DNA of 64,000 nt from Eutreptiella sp. 'Long Island Sound 2002' (GCA_964036045.1 OZ038382.1:126046556-126110555); one strand, 5' to 3'. Numbered from the stretch's first letter, positions 8,679 through 19,620 are shown. Made by a program: numbers and translations. Notes: generated by a model from the sequence alone, not told the origin.

Positions 8679-11040
8679 TAAAGAAGGTCCCTACCAGGAC
8701 CGGCCCCCGCTGTGCCCCTTCCGCCTGTAATCCCCGCTGACCTGCTCCGGATCAATGCTTGCATTTATCAAAATCCAGGGTCCAAAACCAAAAATATAGA
8801 AAATAGAAAATACAATCCTCCTTCAACCCTGAATGGCAACCAGATCCCACAAGTATGGCAATAACCCAATTCACAATCCAAATCAGGCTGCGGGCTTTCG
8901 TTCAGCACACCGGTATTCCCACGGTGGCGGGCATGTACAAGAATTGCACCAAGGAAGAAAGCCCTGAAATTGGCATATGAACACAAATAAAGCAAAGTTG
9001 GGGAGAGATGGAAACTTGCACAATCACAGCCATAGACCCATCATTCCCTGGACTCAGGACCTTCCCTTGACTCACCAACATGATGCCCTGAACCCAGTCT
9101 AATAAGATGGTTAAATGCCACATGTCAAAAGTCGTTACATAAACCCCAAAAATGTGTTCACTCCCAAGCCTCTAAATCCTAGCCCAATAGGGGAGGTGGC
9201 GTGTCATGGCCTAGAGTGGCACTCAGGACCATGCCCTACCCTGACATAACCTTGGTTGGACTTGGAGTCGAATGGGCTTGGAGAACTGCCCCATGAAGAT
9301 GACCTCACAACATGGTAAAATCAGGCAAATCACACCATTATGTCCAAAAATCAATTATATGCTCAAAAATGCACATGGCAAATGTTCATATGCTCCATGC
9401 ATGTGTCAAACCGGAAAGTAATATACAAGGGTGATATAGACCAAAGGTCCATGCCCAAGAATATCCCATCATTGGCTCCGAAACTCCTTCGGTTATGTAC
9501 ATGACATGCTTCACAAGTCAGCTCATGAATTTGAGACCTAATTTTGTGAGGCCTCGTGTGCCAAGCCAAAGTGACTACGTGATCCGGCATATGGTGAGGT
9601 GCAACACTGAAGCATATGCCAACATATAAGCAACATACCATAGTTCACGGATCTCTAGGCACTTTGCTGTTAGCCGACCAGTTGAGCACATAAAACACAA
9701 AAATGAGCATAAAACGAGGTCAAAAACACGAAAATATGTCCAAGTACAAAATTGTCATGATAGTATATCTCTATGCTCACCCATGATATCCGCTCATGGT
9801 TCAATGCACAAATGATTGGAACCATTTGCGAACAATTCCCCCACTTGGATCCCCAATCGGGCGCATGGAGATACCTTCGCCACTAATATCTACATGCCCC
9901 ATGAAAATGGGAGTGCACCCATGGATCTCTTTGTCAAACATACCATGAGCAATACATACGCGGTAGACTTGGTCTAGCGCTTTGAATTCCACAATTGGGA
10001 CATGGGCAAAGCCCTTGTCACGTATGGCTCCCCATCTCTTCGGCCACACGAAGATATATAACATTGGCGTGAGCATATCAAACATATACCATGCATATAA
10101 CAAATACCCTCAAAATGTGGCTCCCACCATGATATGCCATGTCCCTCCATTGACATAACTTCACGTTAAAAATACGTAGGAACCCAAGGAAAGTTGCTAT
10201 GCAACCCCAACACCCATGCGGCACACTCGAAAGTCGCATTAAAATATTCGGTTGCACGGTCCAAGAGTTATATATCACTTTATACCTTCTTGACCCTTTT
10301 CCCTTGCTACACCGGGCATGTGTGCGCACCAAAGGCGTTTGATGCTTCCTAAATTAAGTTGAGACCAAGGCAGTTCCAACCCAACCTTCCTTATTCTCAT
10401 TCCTCACACTCGCGCGTAGATATGGCTCTTCAAAGTGATCCCACGATTCGATTTTGTTTCCCTTATATCTCCAAGTCAAATGGGTGGCAAGTATAAGGGA
10501 AACCTGATTCGGGCATAGGGGAAGGAGTATGACCACTCGAAGAAGTCCAAATCAAGTGCGGCGATGTCGAAGTCGAAAATCCGATTTCGACATCACGAAA
10601 AATTCCGATTAAATTTTCGAGTGCTTATTTAGAAAATTGCGGAAGCAACGAACCCTTTACAGATGAAATCTGACCCTTCAGAAACGTTTCCGCCAAAATA
10701 TCTGGAAATAACAGTTAACCAATCGGTTAACGCAAAATCGCGAGCCAACTGACAGTCGCCGATACATTGACTATCAGAACGAAAGGCTGAAAAATTACGG
10801 AAACATTATGATAATAAAACCCTGTTGATTCCTGATATTCTGCTATATAAATCTCCGCTGGCGGTGCCTCGGTTCTGAATATGGCCGCTCATAGCCGGAA
10901 TGGCCAAACCTATCACACTATCACATCGGGTTAGTTCAGGTGGATGGGAGAGTATGATATCAGCCAATGGCGGCTTGCCGGCACATAGATACACACCCCA
11001 AGTGACCCCAAGATGGCCACGGGGGTCCGAACCGGCTTCA
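8679..11040 (-). repeat. 5' LTR of element A (about 2,362 bp)
   Basis: It runs on the minus strand from TGAAGCC (11040) to CTTCTTTA (8679). The far end is set by two observations: the primer-binding site begins at the next base, and homology with the inverted LTR remnant at 11041-12665 stops at exactly the same CTTTA. It therefore ends TA rather than the usual CA. The LTR is unusually long. Short blocks (for example the segment containing CCGCCAGCGGAGATTT) are shared with LTRs of elements B and C. Confidence 0.85.
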
Positions 11041-12665
11041 GTACCGCATGAGTGTTGGGTTTGCATAGAAACTTTCCTTGGGTTCCTACGTATTTTTAAC
11101 GTGAAGTTATGTCCATGGAGGGGCATAGCATACCATGGTGGGAGCCACTTTTAAGGGTATGTGGTATATGGATGGTATGTGCTTCGCTATGCTCACGCCC
11201 ATGTTATATATCTCCATTTGTAGGAAGATATGTGGAGTCATACGTGGCAAGGGCTTCGCCCATGTCCCAATGGTGAGCTCCATAGCGCTAGACTAAGTGT
11301 ACCGCAAATATAGTGCATGTGGGAAGGCCTACGGAGCGACCCACAAGCGCCACTATCAATTTTCCCATTTTCATGGTGCGTGTCGGGAGGAGGTTCGAAG
11401 GTGTCCCTATGCGTCCATGTGGGGATCCAAGTGGGGGGATTGTTTGCAAATGGTCCCAAGTAATTGTGTTTTGAACCATATGTTGATACCATGGGTGAGC
11501 GAAGCCATATACTATTGTGATTATCATGAATTTAGCAACATTTGCATGTTTTTGACCTCATTTTATGCTCATTTTTGTATTTTATGTGCTCAACTGGTCG
11601 GCTAACAGTAAAGTGCCTAGAGATCCGTGAACTATGGTATGTTGCTTATATGTTGGCATATGCTTCGGTGTTGCATCTCACCATATGCCGGATCACGTGG
11701 TCACTTTGGCGTGGCACACGAGGCCTCACAAAATTAGGTCTCAAATTCGTGTGTTGACTTGTGAAGCATGGCATGTATATATCCGGAGGCGTTTGGGAGC
11801 CAATGTTGGGATATTCTTGGGCATGGACCTTTGGTCTATATCACCCTTGTATATCACTTTCCGGTTTGACACATGCATGGAGCATTTGAATGTTTGCCGT
11901 ATGCATTTTTGAGTATATAATTAAATTTTGGGCACTATGGTGTGATTTGCCTAATTTTGCTATGTTGTGAGGTCATCTGCATGGGGCAATTCTCCAAGCC
12001 CAATCAACTCCAAGTCCAACCAAAGTTATGTCAGGGTAGGGCATGGTCCTGAGTGCCACTCTAGGCCATGACACACCACCTCCCCTGTTGGGTTAGGGTT
12101 TAAAGGCCTGGGAGGGAACACATTTTTGGGGTTTGTGTAGTGACTTTTGACACATGGCATTTAGCCATCTTATTTGACTTGGTTCAGGGCATCATGTTGG
12201 CGAGTCAAGGGAAGGTCCTGAGTGAAGGGAATGAGGGGTCTATGGCTGTGATTGTGTATGTTCCCATCTTTCCCCAATTTTGCTTGATATGTGTTCATAT
12301 GCCAATTTCAGGGCTTCTTTATCAACTTTGGTGCAATTCTATGTACATGCCCAACGCCCGTGTCTCCGTGTGCACCGTGAGACGACCGGCGTGTTGAAAG
12401 GAGTTGTTGAGTGTCAACGCGGGACCTCAAACATCCTTGGAAGCCCACAGTGTGGAGTATTTGAATTTGAGCTATTGTACTTTGGATTTGGTTATTGCAA
12501 GGGATCAGGATTTGTGTGAAGGAGCCATATTTTACTATTTTTTGTGGGAAATTGTGCAGGATTGGGCAAGATCATGCAGAACCTGGTGAGAAGCAAGACC
12601 ATAGGGGTGACAGGAAATGGTGGAAGGGGTACAGCAGGGGCCGGTCCTGGTAGAGACCTTCTTTA
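11041..12665 (+). repeat. Truncated older LTR of the element A family, opposite orientation
   Basis: This is a diverged reverse complement of 8679-10224. The first base aligns with position 10224, so the first 816 bp of this LTR are missing here, exactly where element A is inserted. It ends CTTCTTTA at 12665 and is followed by CTAATGAAAT, not a primer-binding site. It is therefore a solo LTR or the end of a 3' LTR. Element A presumably jumped into it, leaving the missing part left of the window. Confidence 0.88.
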
Positions 12666-13277
12666 CTAATGAAATAGTGCGGGCGGCGATCATGTTTTCT
12701 CTGTTGAAATACTTTTTTACATACAGTGCGATAATTGCTATGAAATTTGGTCATTATATTCCTGAAGGTTTGAAAATGATGATTCTGTGATTTTTTTGCC
12801 AGCATCTTTCAAAATTAGGTCGGTGTTACTTATTGGGCAACCATGGTGCATTTCAAAGGCAGTAGGAGCTTTGTTGCAGCTTCGTTTGGTCAGTGGCGAC
12901 TTTCCGGTCACATTTTGGACGCCATCTGACGTCGCAAGTCTGAGCATTGCCAACAAGTTGTCATTTCAAAGCACAATGCCTTGCTTGACCATTTCCGTCC
13001 ATTTCTGCAGCTGTTTGATTCTTTGCTTGAAGCCATGTAACACAAAAACCTAAGAGGAAGTTCCGTGCAACACAGGAGGCCTAACTTGGGTGCAAGGTGT
13101 GTTCTCGACTTGCATTTGCACTACAATTGTGAATTGTTGCTACATTTGAGATGACAATTGAGCCACATCTAGGAGCAGCAGGGTTGTTTAGTTCAACCAA
13201 GGGTGTGTAGTTGCTTCCCTTGGTCTTGGGTTGCCTTCCTTAACTTGCCTTTGCACCACGTACCACTCCTCTTTGAT
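12666..13277. other. Intergenic, no gene recognised
   Basis: AT-rich DNA between the LTR remnant and the next ORF. I see no coding pattern or repeat. The following frame stays open from 13203, but the first ATG is at 13278. Confidence 0.5.
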
Positions 13278-14720
13278 ATGGGTTTATTAAGGTGTGAAAA
13301 AATGAATCGTTATCGTTGGACAAACCGCAACCACCATGACGTAAGATTTGAAAAGGGATTACGGATTTGCTATGTTTCGCCTCCCAAACTTGTTCCGTTG
13401 TCCGAATGCTTTGCCGGTAACCTTTTTTTGGACCGAGTGGATCCTAACGATACCCTTGCGCATCTCCAGTCACCGCCGCTTCCCTTCATAGGTGGGATGA
13501 GACGCTCCCCACGCTTCCCCATTGATAAATCCTTTGAAGGGAGGTATACTTGTGTACATTGCAACGAGCGGTTCACCTCCGTTTTCGCTCATGTGCCTTC
13601 GGATGCCTTTGCGTTGTACGATGTGAAGGGGAAAAAACTTTGTTGCCAGGGGTGTTCGGAAAAGATGATGATGCGTGTCTCCGAGCATCTTGCATCGTTG
13701 AGTACCCCAAAAGCACGGCGTTCCACGAGTGATTCGTCGGCTTCCTCCAGTGCCACATTGCCAGAACCGGTGGACACTCCCCCAATGATTTCCCGTGGTT
13801 CCGGTGCGATTGCGGAGGATGTTGAGCCCGATTGTGATGGGTGTGGCAAACACCCTTCACAACGAACCTTTGATGCGGGGTCACACTACTTCACCGAGAC
13901 AAACACAATTTGTCGGTATTACATGGGTTTGCCTGTGCTTCCGGATGCGGTGCGCTTGTGTTGGGGTTGCCAACAGGACACGTTGACAATGCGTCGGCAC
14001 ATTGGTCAGGTTTGCAAGCGGCGCACGGGTGAGGACACAATTTTGACGGATACTGTGCAATTGCCAGCACCGTGTGTTTCACAATCGTGCTCACCAATCG
14101 TGCTCCGGGAAACAGAAAAGTCTAAGAAACGGAAACGGGAATCGTTAGGCTCGCAAATGTCTGCTCCCCACATTGAAGTGCCGGTTCACATGGTTGCAAA
14201 GACCTTATTCCATGTAGATGTGAACACGAAGGCATCTCAAACAGATGCCATGCATGCTCGTTGCACGGTTCCGGACACAATTCGCATGTTGCTAGGACAG
14301 CTCCAAGCCATTCATGATGTTGCCGCCAATCAAGTTTCCGAGGTTTACAAGTTATGTACCGATGGTGATGTGTCTCATGCCACCTCTCCCCAAACTGCTC
14401 AACGGTGTTTGATTGAGGCTAGTTTGACCGCATTTGAACGATTTCTGTTGGAAGAGATCCATGGTTGCAAAGACTTGGTGTTGGGTTTGGACGGAACTTC
14501 CACATACTTTGGCCGCGCATTCAATGAGTTTCACATCTCGGGTAAGACGGAGACCGAGCTAATTGGGCTGTTGGATTGTGTAGATAAAACCGCTCTTGAC
14601 ATGCTGAACCAATTCATTCTTGTTTGGGCAAAGGTTAATGATGTTGAAGCGAGATTCTTCCTTCCCCGCACCCCTCTCTATACCATCACCTGCCTTACCG
14701 CCGACACAACGACGGCATGA
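13278..14720 (+). CDS. Unrecognised Cys-rich protein, possibly transposase-like (first ORF)
   Basis: 480 residues from the first ATG of the frame (MGLLRCEKMNRYRW). I do not recognise the family. Two Cys clusters could bind zinc: C-V-H-C with C-C-Q-G-C in the first third, and C-D-G-C with C-W-G-C near the middle, followed by a basic H-I-G-Q-V-C-K-R-R segment. The C-terminal part contains LVLGLDGTSTYFGRAF followed by hydrophobic strands and a helix, which could be the first Asp-bearing strand of an RNase H-fold transposase; this is only pattern inference. Its TGA overlaps the ATG of the next ORF. Being surrounded by mobile DNA fits a transposon gene, but I found no convincing terminal inverted repeats. 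Confidence 0.6.
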   Translation: MGLLRCEKMNRYRWTNRNHHDVRFEKGLRICYVSPPKLVPLSECFAGNLFLDRVDPNDTLAHLQSPPLPFIGGMRRSPRFPIDKSFEGRYTCVHCNERFTSVFAHVPSDAFALYDVKGKKLCCQGCSEKMMMRVSEHLASLSTPKARRSTSDSSASSSATLPEPVDTPPMISRGSGAIAEDVEPDCDGCGKHPSQRTFDAGSHYFTETNTICRYYMGLPVLPDAVRLCWGCQQDTLTMRRHIGQVCKRRTGEDTILTDTVQLPAPCVSQSCSPIVLRETEKSKKRKRESLGSQMSAPHIEVPVHMVAKTLFHVDVNTKASQTDAMHARCTVPDTIRMLLGQLQAIHDVAANQVSEVYKLCTDGDVSHATSPQTAQRCLIEASLTAFERFLLEEIHGCKDLVLGLDGTSTYFGRAFNEFHISGKTETELIGLLDCVDKTALDMLNQFILVWAKVNDVEARFFLPRTPLYTITCLTADTTTA

Positions 14721-15991
14721 GTGGGGAGTTTGGGGGATTTCAAGCCTTGTTCGAACGAGCGCGCTTGGGGGCATGGAGGCAAGATGGGAGCATAGGAGAG
14801 TACAAGCCATCAATGTACAAACAATGTGATGATTACGTCACGAACCTCGTTAGAACCCTCTTTCATCAACGGCTAATTAAAAACTTTGAGGACAACGACC
14901 TCAATTACATGATCTACACAAAGAAAACAGGGGGCAAACTGGCAATGCACTACCATGTCACCCGGCGCTTGAGCAAACAAGTTCTGACATTCAAACGTAG
15001 TGAATTCTCATCGTTGAAGAAGGAACAGGATGAACGAGAGGATGCGCCTCCCCATGCCTTAAAGCTACAATGCACCTCCTTCAATCGCTTCGCAACATTC
15101 GGAGTCAGTGGGCAGTGCATACAACACTATTCGGAGGTTTTTAAACAAGTGGTTCCCACCGAGGGCGAATGGTTAGAAGATGCGAATGTTGAGTTTTTCC
15201 TTCAATTAGAGTCCGCTTACTCCAAAAACTTTGAGCTTCCCTTTCTCGAAGGTAGTCATTCGCTCGGTGTCGTGGAGTCCAACATGTATGAGACATGGTA
15301 TGAGGGCTACATGCAACCGATTCGCCGCTGGTTGGTCAACCCTATTGAGTTCTTCCCTCAATTTCCATCGTTGCCTAACCTCCACCAACAATGGGTAACC
15401 CTCTATATTGAGTGTTTGCATTCGGTTTTCCAGAAGCACAAACTATGCATCCGCGCACCGACACGCATCAACCCAACCAACCGGTTCGGCGAAACCATGT
15501 TTCGCTATACACGCGCGCGCCTTCAGCAACAGGAGCGCACCCGTGGGTTTCTGATGGAAGCCTACATCCGGGTGCGCCTCATGCATTTTAAAGATCGGTT
15601 GTATGGACATTACAAGGAACATGCCCCACATTTTAGAGAATTGGCTAGGACCATGGACGAGGACCCTGAGTTGACTTACAAAGAGTATACTGACTTGAAG
15701 CCGCAGTTGCTTTTGGAGAAGCGCCAAGAGGAAGAATGCAAACAACGTGTAGAGCATAGGGAAGGAAATGTTTTGTCCTCCCTCCATAGGTGCAATCTTG
15801 TTTCTGACCCTAATGCGAACAAATTAACGGTAGAGGTGTTGAAAGAAGCAATCAGGAAGATCAAAGCATCCTCAACCTGGCAGTATGCAGCACTGCGGGT
15901 GGGGGGGAACCGGCCTCCCCTTTTGGACCAAGTTGAGGCCGTCTTCCCCGCCTATGAGGCCCAGGATTGGTCATTTGTATACGAGCCATGA
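14717..15991 (+). CDS. Unrecognised protein (second ORF, overlapping the first by ATGA)
   Basis: 424 residues starting MSGEFGGF. Its ATG shares bases with the TGA of the preceding ORF. The frame is also open for about 20 codons upstream (to about 14652). The two ORFs could therefore be one protein split by a -1 shift in the 14652-14716 overlap, or a reinitiation pair. It is rich in Arg, Gln, Glu and aromatic residues, with many predicted helices, and has no recognised motif. It ends with the acidic/aromatic sequence AQDWSFVYEP. If the first ORF is a transposase N-terminal half, this would be its helical C-terminal half (inference). Confidence 0.6.
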   Translation: MSGEFGGFQALFERARLGAWRQDGSIGEYKPSMYKQCDDYVTNLVRTLFHQRLIKNFEDNDLNYMIYTKKTGGKLAMHYHVTRRLSKQVLTFKRSEFSSLKKEQDEREDAPPHALKLQCTSFNRFATFGVSGQCIQHYSEVFKQVVPTEGEWLEDANVEFFLQLESAYSKNFELPFLEGSHSLGVVESNMYETWYEGYMQPIRRWLVNPIEFFPQFPSLPNLHQQWVTLYIECLHSVFQKHKLCIRAPTRINPTNRFGETMFRYTRARLQQQERTRGFLMEAYIRVRLMHFKDRLYGHYKEHAPHFRELARTMDEDPELTYKEYTDLKPQLLLEKRQEEECKQRVEHREGNVLSSLHRCNLVSDPNANKLTVEVLKEAIRKIKASSTWQYAALRVGGNRPPLLDQVEAVFPAYEAQDWSFVYEP

Positions 15992-16300
15992 GATTGATCA
16001 TATGAAGAGATGTCCCATGCTTTGGTGCTGCCTTTTACATTGCTACTTTGGTATAGGGTAGGGTTACGCACCTGTCTCAGATAGCAGCAGCAGACTAGGA
16101 GGGAGAGGGGGAGGGGCGCCGGGGGGGCCAAAATTGAACCGTGGATTTCCCCGCCACCGAGCGGACACAAGAATTATATGGCCATGGGGACCCCGCACGT
16201 GAAGCGGTGTCGGGGAAATATTCGTCTAGCTCTTTTTATGAGGAGTCACATTCTAGCACCCCGGGGGCAGAGGTTGGGGAAGGTGACTGCATAAGGGAAA

Positions 16301-16524
16301 ACCCCGCTAACTTGGACTGAACCGCGACGCGCAGAGTTTTGAGATTTTCTCGAAATTTTTGGCAGATGAAAGGTTGAGATGATGGGAATGTCTTTTTCAG
16401 GTGTCTGTTTACCAGGTGAGCTATCTGTAATGTCATCGAGTCGTCGATTTCGCAGTGTAATTTGGTCAAACTTTCAGACACTTAGAGGACCACTTTTTAC
16501 CCCAACCCCACTAACTTGGACTGA
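16301..16524. repeat. 20-bp direct repeat flanking about 184 bp
   Basis: ACCCCGCTAACTTGGACTGA at 16301-16320 recurs with one mismatch at 16505-16524 in the same orientation. The repeats bracket a short stretch with no ORF. Confidence 0.7.
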
Positions 16525-17399
16525 GTTGTATGTAGACGCATTTGAATAACTTTGTGCCACTGTTTGCGTTCGAAGTGGTGTTTTTTGCATTGGACAGCTT
16601 GCAGCTGTCTAGTCATGTCGAAAACGTGGTTTGAGTTGTCTTTTGGTTGGTCGTGTGTTGTACTTGTTGGGGGTTTGTTCCCTTAAAGTGAAACTTTGGT
16701 CATTGGTCATGTACTCTGAACATGCCATGTCCTTGAGACATGATGGGTTGGATCTCGACATGTCCCATGTTTGGAGTTTAGAAGTTCGTTTTTGGGTGTT
16801 TGGCCACAGGGTGACGTACGTTTTATGGGTTTAACTCGTGGTTAGGGTCCCTTTCCATAGGTCACAAGTTCGTTGTTCGGCCGTTGGGGTGTTTGGACCA
16901 ATTCTGCACATGTTGGTTGGGAGGGAGATGTGCAATTGTGAAGATTGTTTGCTTTTGCCACCAAAATGTGGCTTGCATCTGCCTGCACAAGGTAAGTCAT
17001 GGTCATTCAACACGTTTCTAAGTGCTTTTGACGTTTACAACACAAGGCTGGCTTGGGGATGTGTTCTAATTATAGCATTTGTTGGTTGCCTATCATCAAG
17101 GGTGGCAAATTGGTGTGGTACAATGTTGTAGTGACCAACTTTTGCTCCAACTTTTGTTGCAAAACCACTAGAAGCAGAGAGAATACACATTATTTGTTGA
17201 CATACATTGTGGGTTGTGGAGTGGTCTCACAGCACTTGTGGTGCTTTAGTGCTTGGGTGGCACACTATGCGGCGGTGTTGGGGTGCTACAAATCACCTCT
17301 AGGGGTGTCACTCCACGACCCCTCATAGAGTACAAGTTAGTGTCAGCCTATATTGGTTACCATTGCACTTCAATATCTCTGCATAATAGCTCACGGGGC

Positions 17400-18040
17400 T
17401 TTAACATCAACCTACAAGCTTTCCAAGCTATCCTTTCCTTATGCACCCAAACACTTTTTATTGTAGGATATAGCACTCTTGAGTTGGTACTCTAGCGTAC
17501 CACTTTTCTACCCCCCCACTCGTGTGGTAAGATGTACTCTTGTGGTAAGGTGTGATATGGGGTGTTCTTTTTGTGTTCAAGAGGTCTTTGTAGCACCAAA
17601 AGGCACCGGTGACCAAGGAAGGCTCACACTAAAGCCCACACAAAAGTCCTTGGAGGTCTTGGAGTGGCACACTTTGGGAACAACAAACCACCTCAAAAAG
17701 TGGCCACTCCGAGCTACACCAGCGACTACAAACGAGTGCCAACCTTACTTGGTCACCATTTTTGTTTGATACCTTTCCTTGTTATGGAAAGGGGCGTCAA
17801 TATGGAAAACAAGCTTTCCAAAGGTGCACACTATCCTTACTTTGTGTTGCCAAACACTTGTTGCCACCAAGAAGTAGCCATTCAAAAGAGGGTCACTTTT
17901 CTACCCCTCCACCCTTAGGCTAAGGTCTGACCATCCCTAGGGCCGTGACGGATAGGGTGTGTTCTTTTTGTGTTAAGAAGGTCTTCCGAACTCAAAAAAG
18001 TTCCAAGGAAAACTCACCTTTGGGGCAAAGTTTTGGCCCA
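17400..18040. repeat. Degenerate direct duplication, offset about 395-400 bp
   Basis: Blocks recur in the same order: AAGCTTTCCAA (17417 and 17810), a CACTTTTCTACCCC block (about 17501 and 17895), and TGTTCTTTTTGTGTT followed by a GGTCTT block (about 17561 and 17959). Divergence between copies is substantial, so the duplication is old. Confidence 0.65.
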
Positions 18041-18140
18041 AGCACCTCTTTGGCCCCTCCCTTCACCATTAGGCTCAATGATGGGAATGGGCCAATGCTT
18101 GTGCACAATGTGACCGAAAGTGGTCAAGTTTGTAACTCAA

Positions 18141-18239
18141 CCGAGGTGCCTGAGGGGCCCAGGGGCCGTCGACAACCTCGGCGCATGGCTGGGAAAAGCC
18201 AGCAGCCGCCGGCTTCGGCCGGTGGCTTGGTTTTTTTTT
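18141..18239 (+). ncRNA. Candidate structured RNA ending in a UUCG hairpin and T9 tract
   Basis: Three consecutive potential stems: CCGAGGT (18141-18147) with ACCTCGG (18175-18181); TGGCT with AGCCA (about 18187-18201); and a 9-bp stem closed by a TTCG tetraloop (18205-18226, core CCGGC-TTCG-GCCGG). Nine T residues follow at 18231-18239, a sequence that would terminate RNA polymerase III. I do not recognise an RNA family and saw no clear A or B box. It could equally be a chance GC-rich palindrome. Confidence 0.22.
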
Positions 18240-18935
18240 AAAAAATTTCGTCGGAGGGACCAAATCAATAAATGATATTTTCGGGCCACGTCGCAGGCGA
18301 ATCAATGGTCCAATGGGTAAAGCCGGGGGCATTATCTGCAGGAGGGAGTATTGCGGCGGTCGGAGTCCCGTCTACTCCCATTTTTCCTTTGGGCCCGCGG
18401 CCCGCTCCAATTTCCGGCTGTGGGTTGGGTCCCGGCAGCCGGACAGGAGACGATCACCATATAGGTCCCCCGAGCGATCATCGAGCGATTTCTGTGGTCC
18501 CATCGAGTATTGTTTACATATTTAGAAATGCAACAATCTCAGTGATATGAATCAGAAGCATCTGTGTCACAAACCTTTTTGGTTGAAAACACCTTTTTGC
18601 CAGGAGAGCAATTTGTGCGGGCGGCAAAAGCAGGACTGCGCGCGTGCAAGTTGGGGGACCGTGGATGCAATTTGTTCAGCAGTGTGTACTGCAAAGACTG
18701 TACTCTGTAACTTCTGGTGTGTAAAGTCCAATTTACAGACCTGAGTTCTTACCAGTGAAAATGACCGAAACATCAAGAAAACACGTTTTGTGTGTAACTG
18801 GTGGTGCAATGTCCTTGATTTCAGATCGCTTTAAGTGTTTTTCAATCTTCCGACCACAAGCAACTCACAATTAAGTACATTCCTTGAAGAGGTCGAATTG
18901 AAGTCTTGGCTCTCTTGAACCAAAAAACAAAGGCT

Positions 18936-18984
18936 GCTTGGCGCGCTTGGAGTGGGGCATGCCCCGCGTCCAAGCGCGCCAAGC
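18936..18984. repeat. Perfect 16-bp inverted repeat with nested palindrome
   Basis: GCTTGGCGCGCTTGGA (18936-18951) is the exact reverse complement of 18969-18984. The 17-base loop contains the palindrome GGGGCATGCCCC. Outside it, imperfect complementarity continues (CCAAAAAACAAAGG against a CCTTTTTGGTTTTTGG-like segment), making an imperfect palindrome of roughly 100 bp, like a MITE or fold-back element. Confidence 0.75.
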
Positions 18985-19147
18985 GGCTTCACAGGCCTCC
19001 TTTTTGGTTTTTGGTGCCTTTTTGAGCATGTTTCGTCACGAATTGTCTGTTATAAAGATATATCTACAGACTTCAAACATACACTTTACGTGCTATACCC
19101 ACGCCTGTACCTAGTGCAACTTCACCCTTGCTTGTTTCCGTTTGGGG

Positions 19148-19195
19148 GGACTGGCGCGCAGTCAGATTTCGGCGCGCATCGGCGCGCGCCAGTCC
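19148..19195. repeat. Perfect 12-bp inverted repeat, GCGC-rich
   Basis: GGACTGGCGCGC (19148-19159) is the reverse complement of 19184-19195, with a 24-base loop carrying further GGCGCGC copies. The core resembles the hairpin at 18936. Confidence 0.7.
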
Positions 19196-19348
19196 AACAG
19201 GCGGGGTAATCTAAGTCGCGGGGGTTTCCGTTAGCCATTCCCGGTAGTGTCCCACAATTCCCCAACCGACAGCACAAATCTTGAACAGTTTGAATTCCAT
19301 GTGAACAGTGTTGGGTAGCAAGCTCACAAAAAATTAGCTGCTGATAAT

Positions 19349-19580
19349 ACAGCCAAATGGAGGAATTTGATGCTGAAAAAATCAGTGTTGACGTCGGAAT
19401 TTTCAACTGTGACAGCCAAATGAAGGAAGCTGGTGCTAACCAAATCAGTGTCAACTTAGGAAGTTTCAACTGTATGCCAAGTTGTGGGATGTTGGGAAAA
19501 AGTTAGTGTTGACGTCGGAAGTTTCAACTGTATTCAGCGACAGCCAGTTTTGGGAAGTTGGCGTCGGAAGCTTCAACTAT
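19349..19580 (+). repeat. Four degenerate about 50-63 bp repeats with TGACGTC sites, upstream of glutamate synthase
   Basis: Units begin near 19349, 19412, 19473 and 19532. Each ends with a variant of GGAAGTTTCAACTGT, and two contain TGACGTC (19389-19395 and 19510-19516), the palindromic core bound by CREB/ATF-type bZIP factors. They lie 530-760 bp before the glutamate synthase start, so a regulatory role is possible but only inferred. Confidence 0.65.
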
Positions 19581-19620
19581 ATGCAGGGTCTCTAGGAACT
19601 GAGTGTAGTCGTCGTGCACT

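Larger units (their letters stand above)
1..11040 (-). mobile_element. Element A: Ty3/gypsy chromovirus-type LTR retrotransposon (3' LTR cut by window edge)
   Basis: Read on the minus strand the order is 5' LTR (11040-8679), primer-binding site, leader, gag, amber codon, pol (protease, reverse transcriptase, RNase H, integrase, chromodomain), polypurine tract and 3' LTR (192 to beyond position 1). The first 192 bp of the window are identical to 10849-11040, which fixes the LTR start (TGAAGCC) and implies a recent insertion. Protease-RT-RNase H-integrase order plus a C-terminal chromodomain marks a Ty3/gypsy chromovirus. Gag and pol frames are both open, so the copy may be active. It is inserted in an older LTR of opposite orientation, so its target duplication would include GTAC-like sequence at 11041 and a partner left of the window. 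Confidence 0.93.
15992..18140. other. Intergenic with degenerate repeats, no gene recognised
   Basis: No credible coding region; short open frames lack domain patterns. It contains a purine/G-rich patch near 16095-16130, the 20-bp direct repeat at 16301/16505 and the first part of a duplicated block (17400-18040). Confidence 0.5.

Noticed and set aside
8459-8764. N-terminal extension of element A gag to 8764
   Set aside because: It would translate through the primer-binding site and into the LTR.
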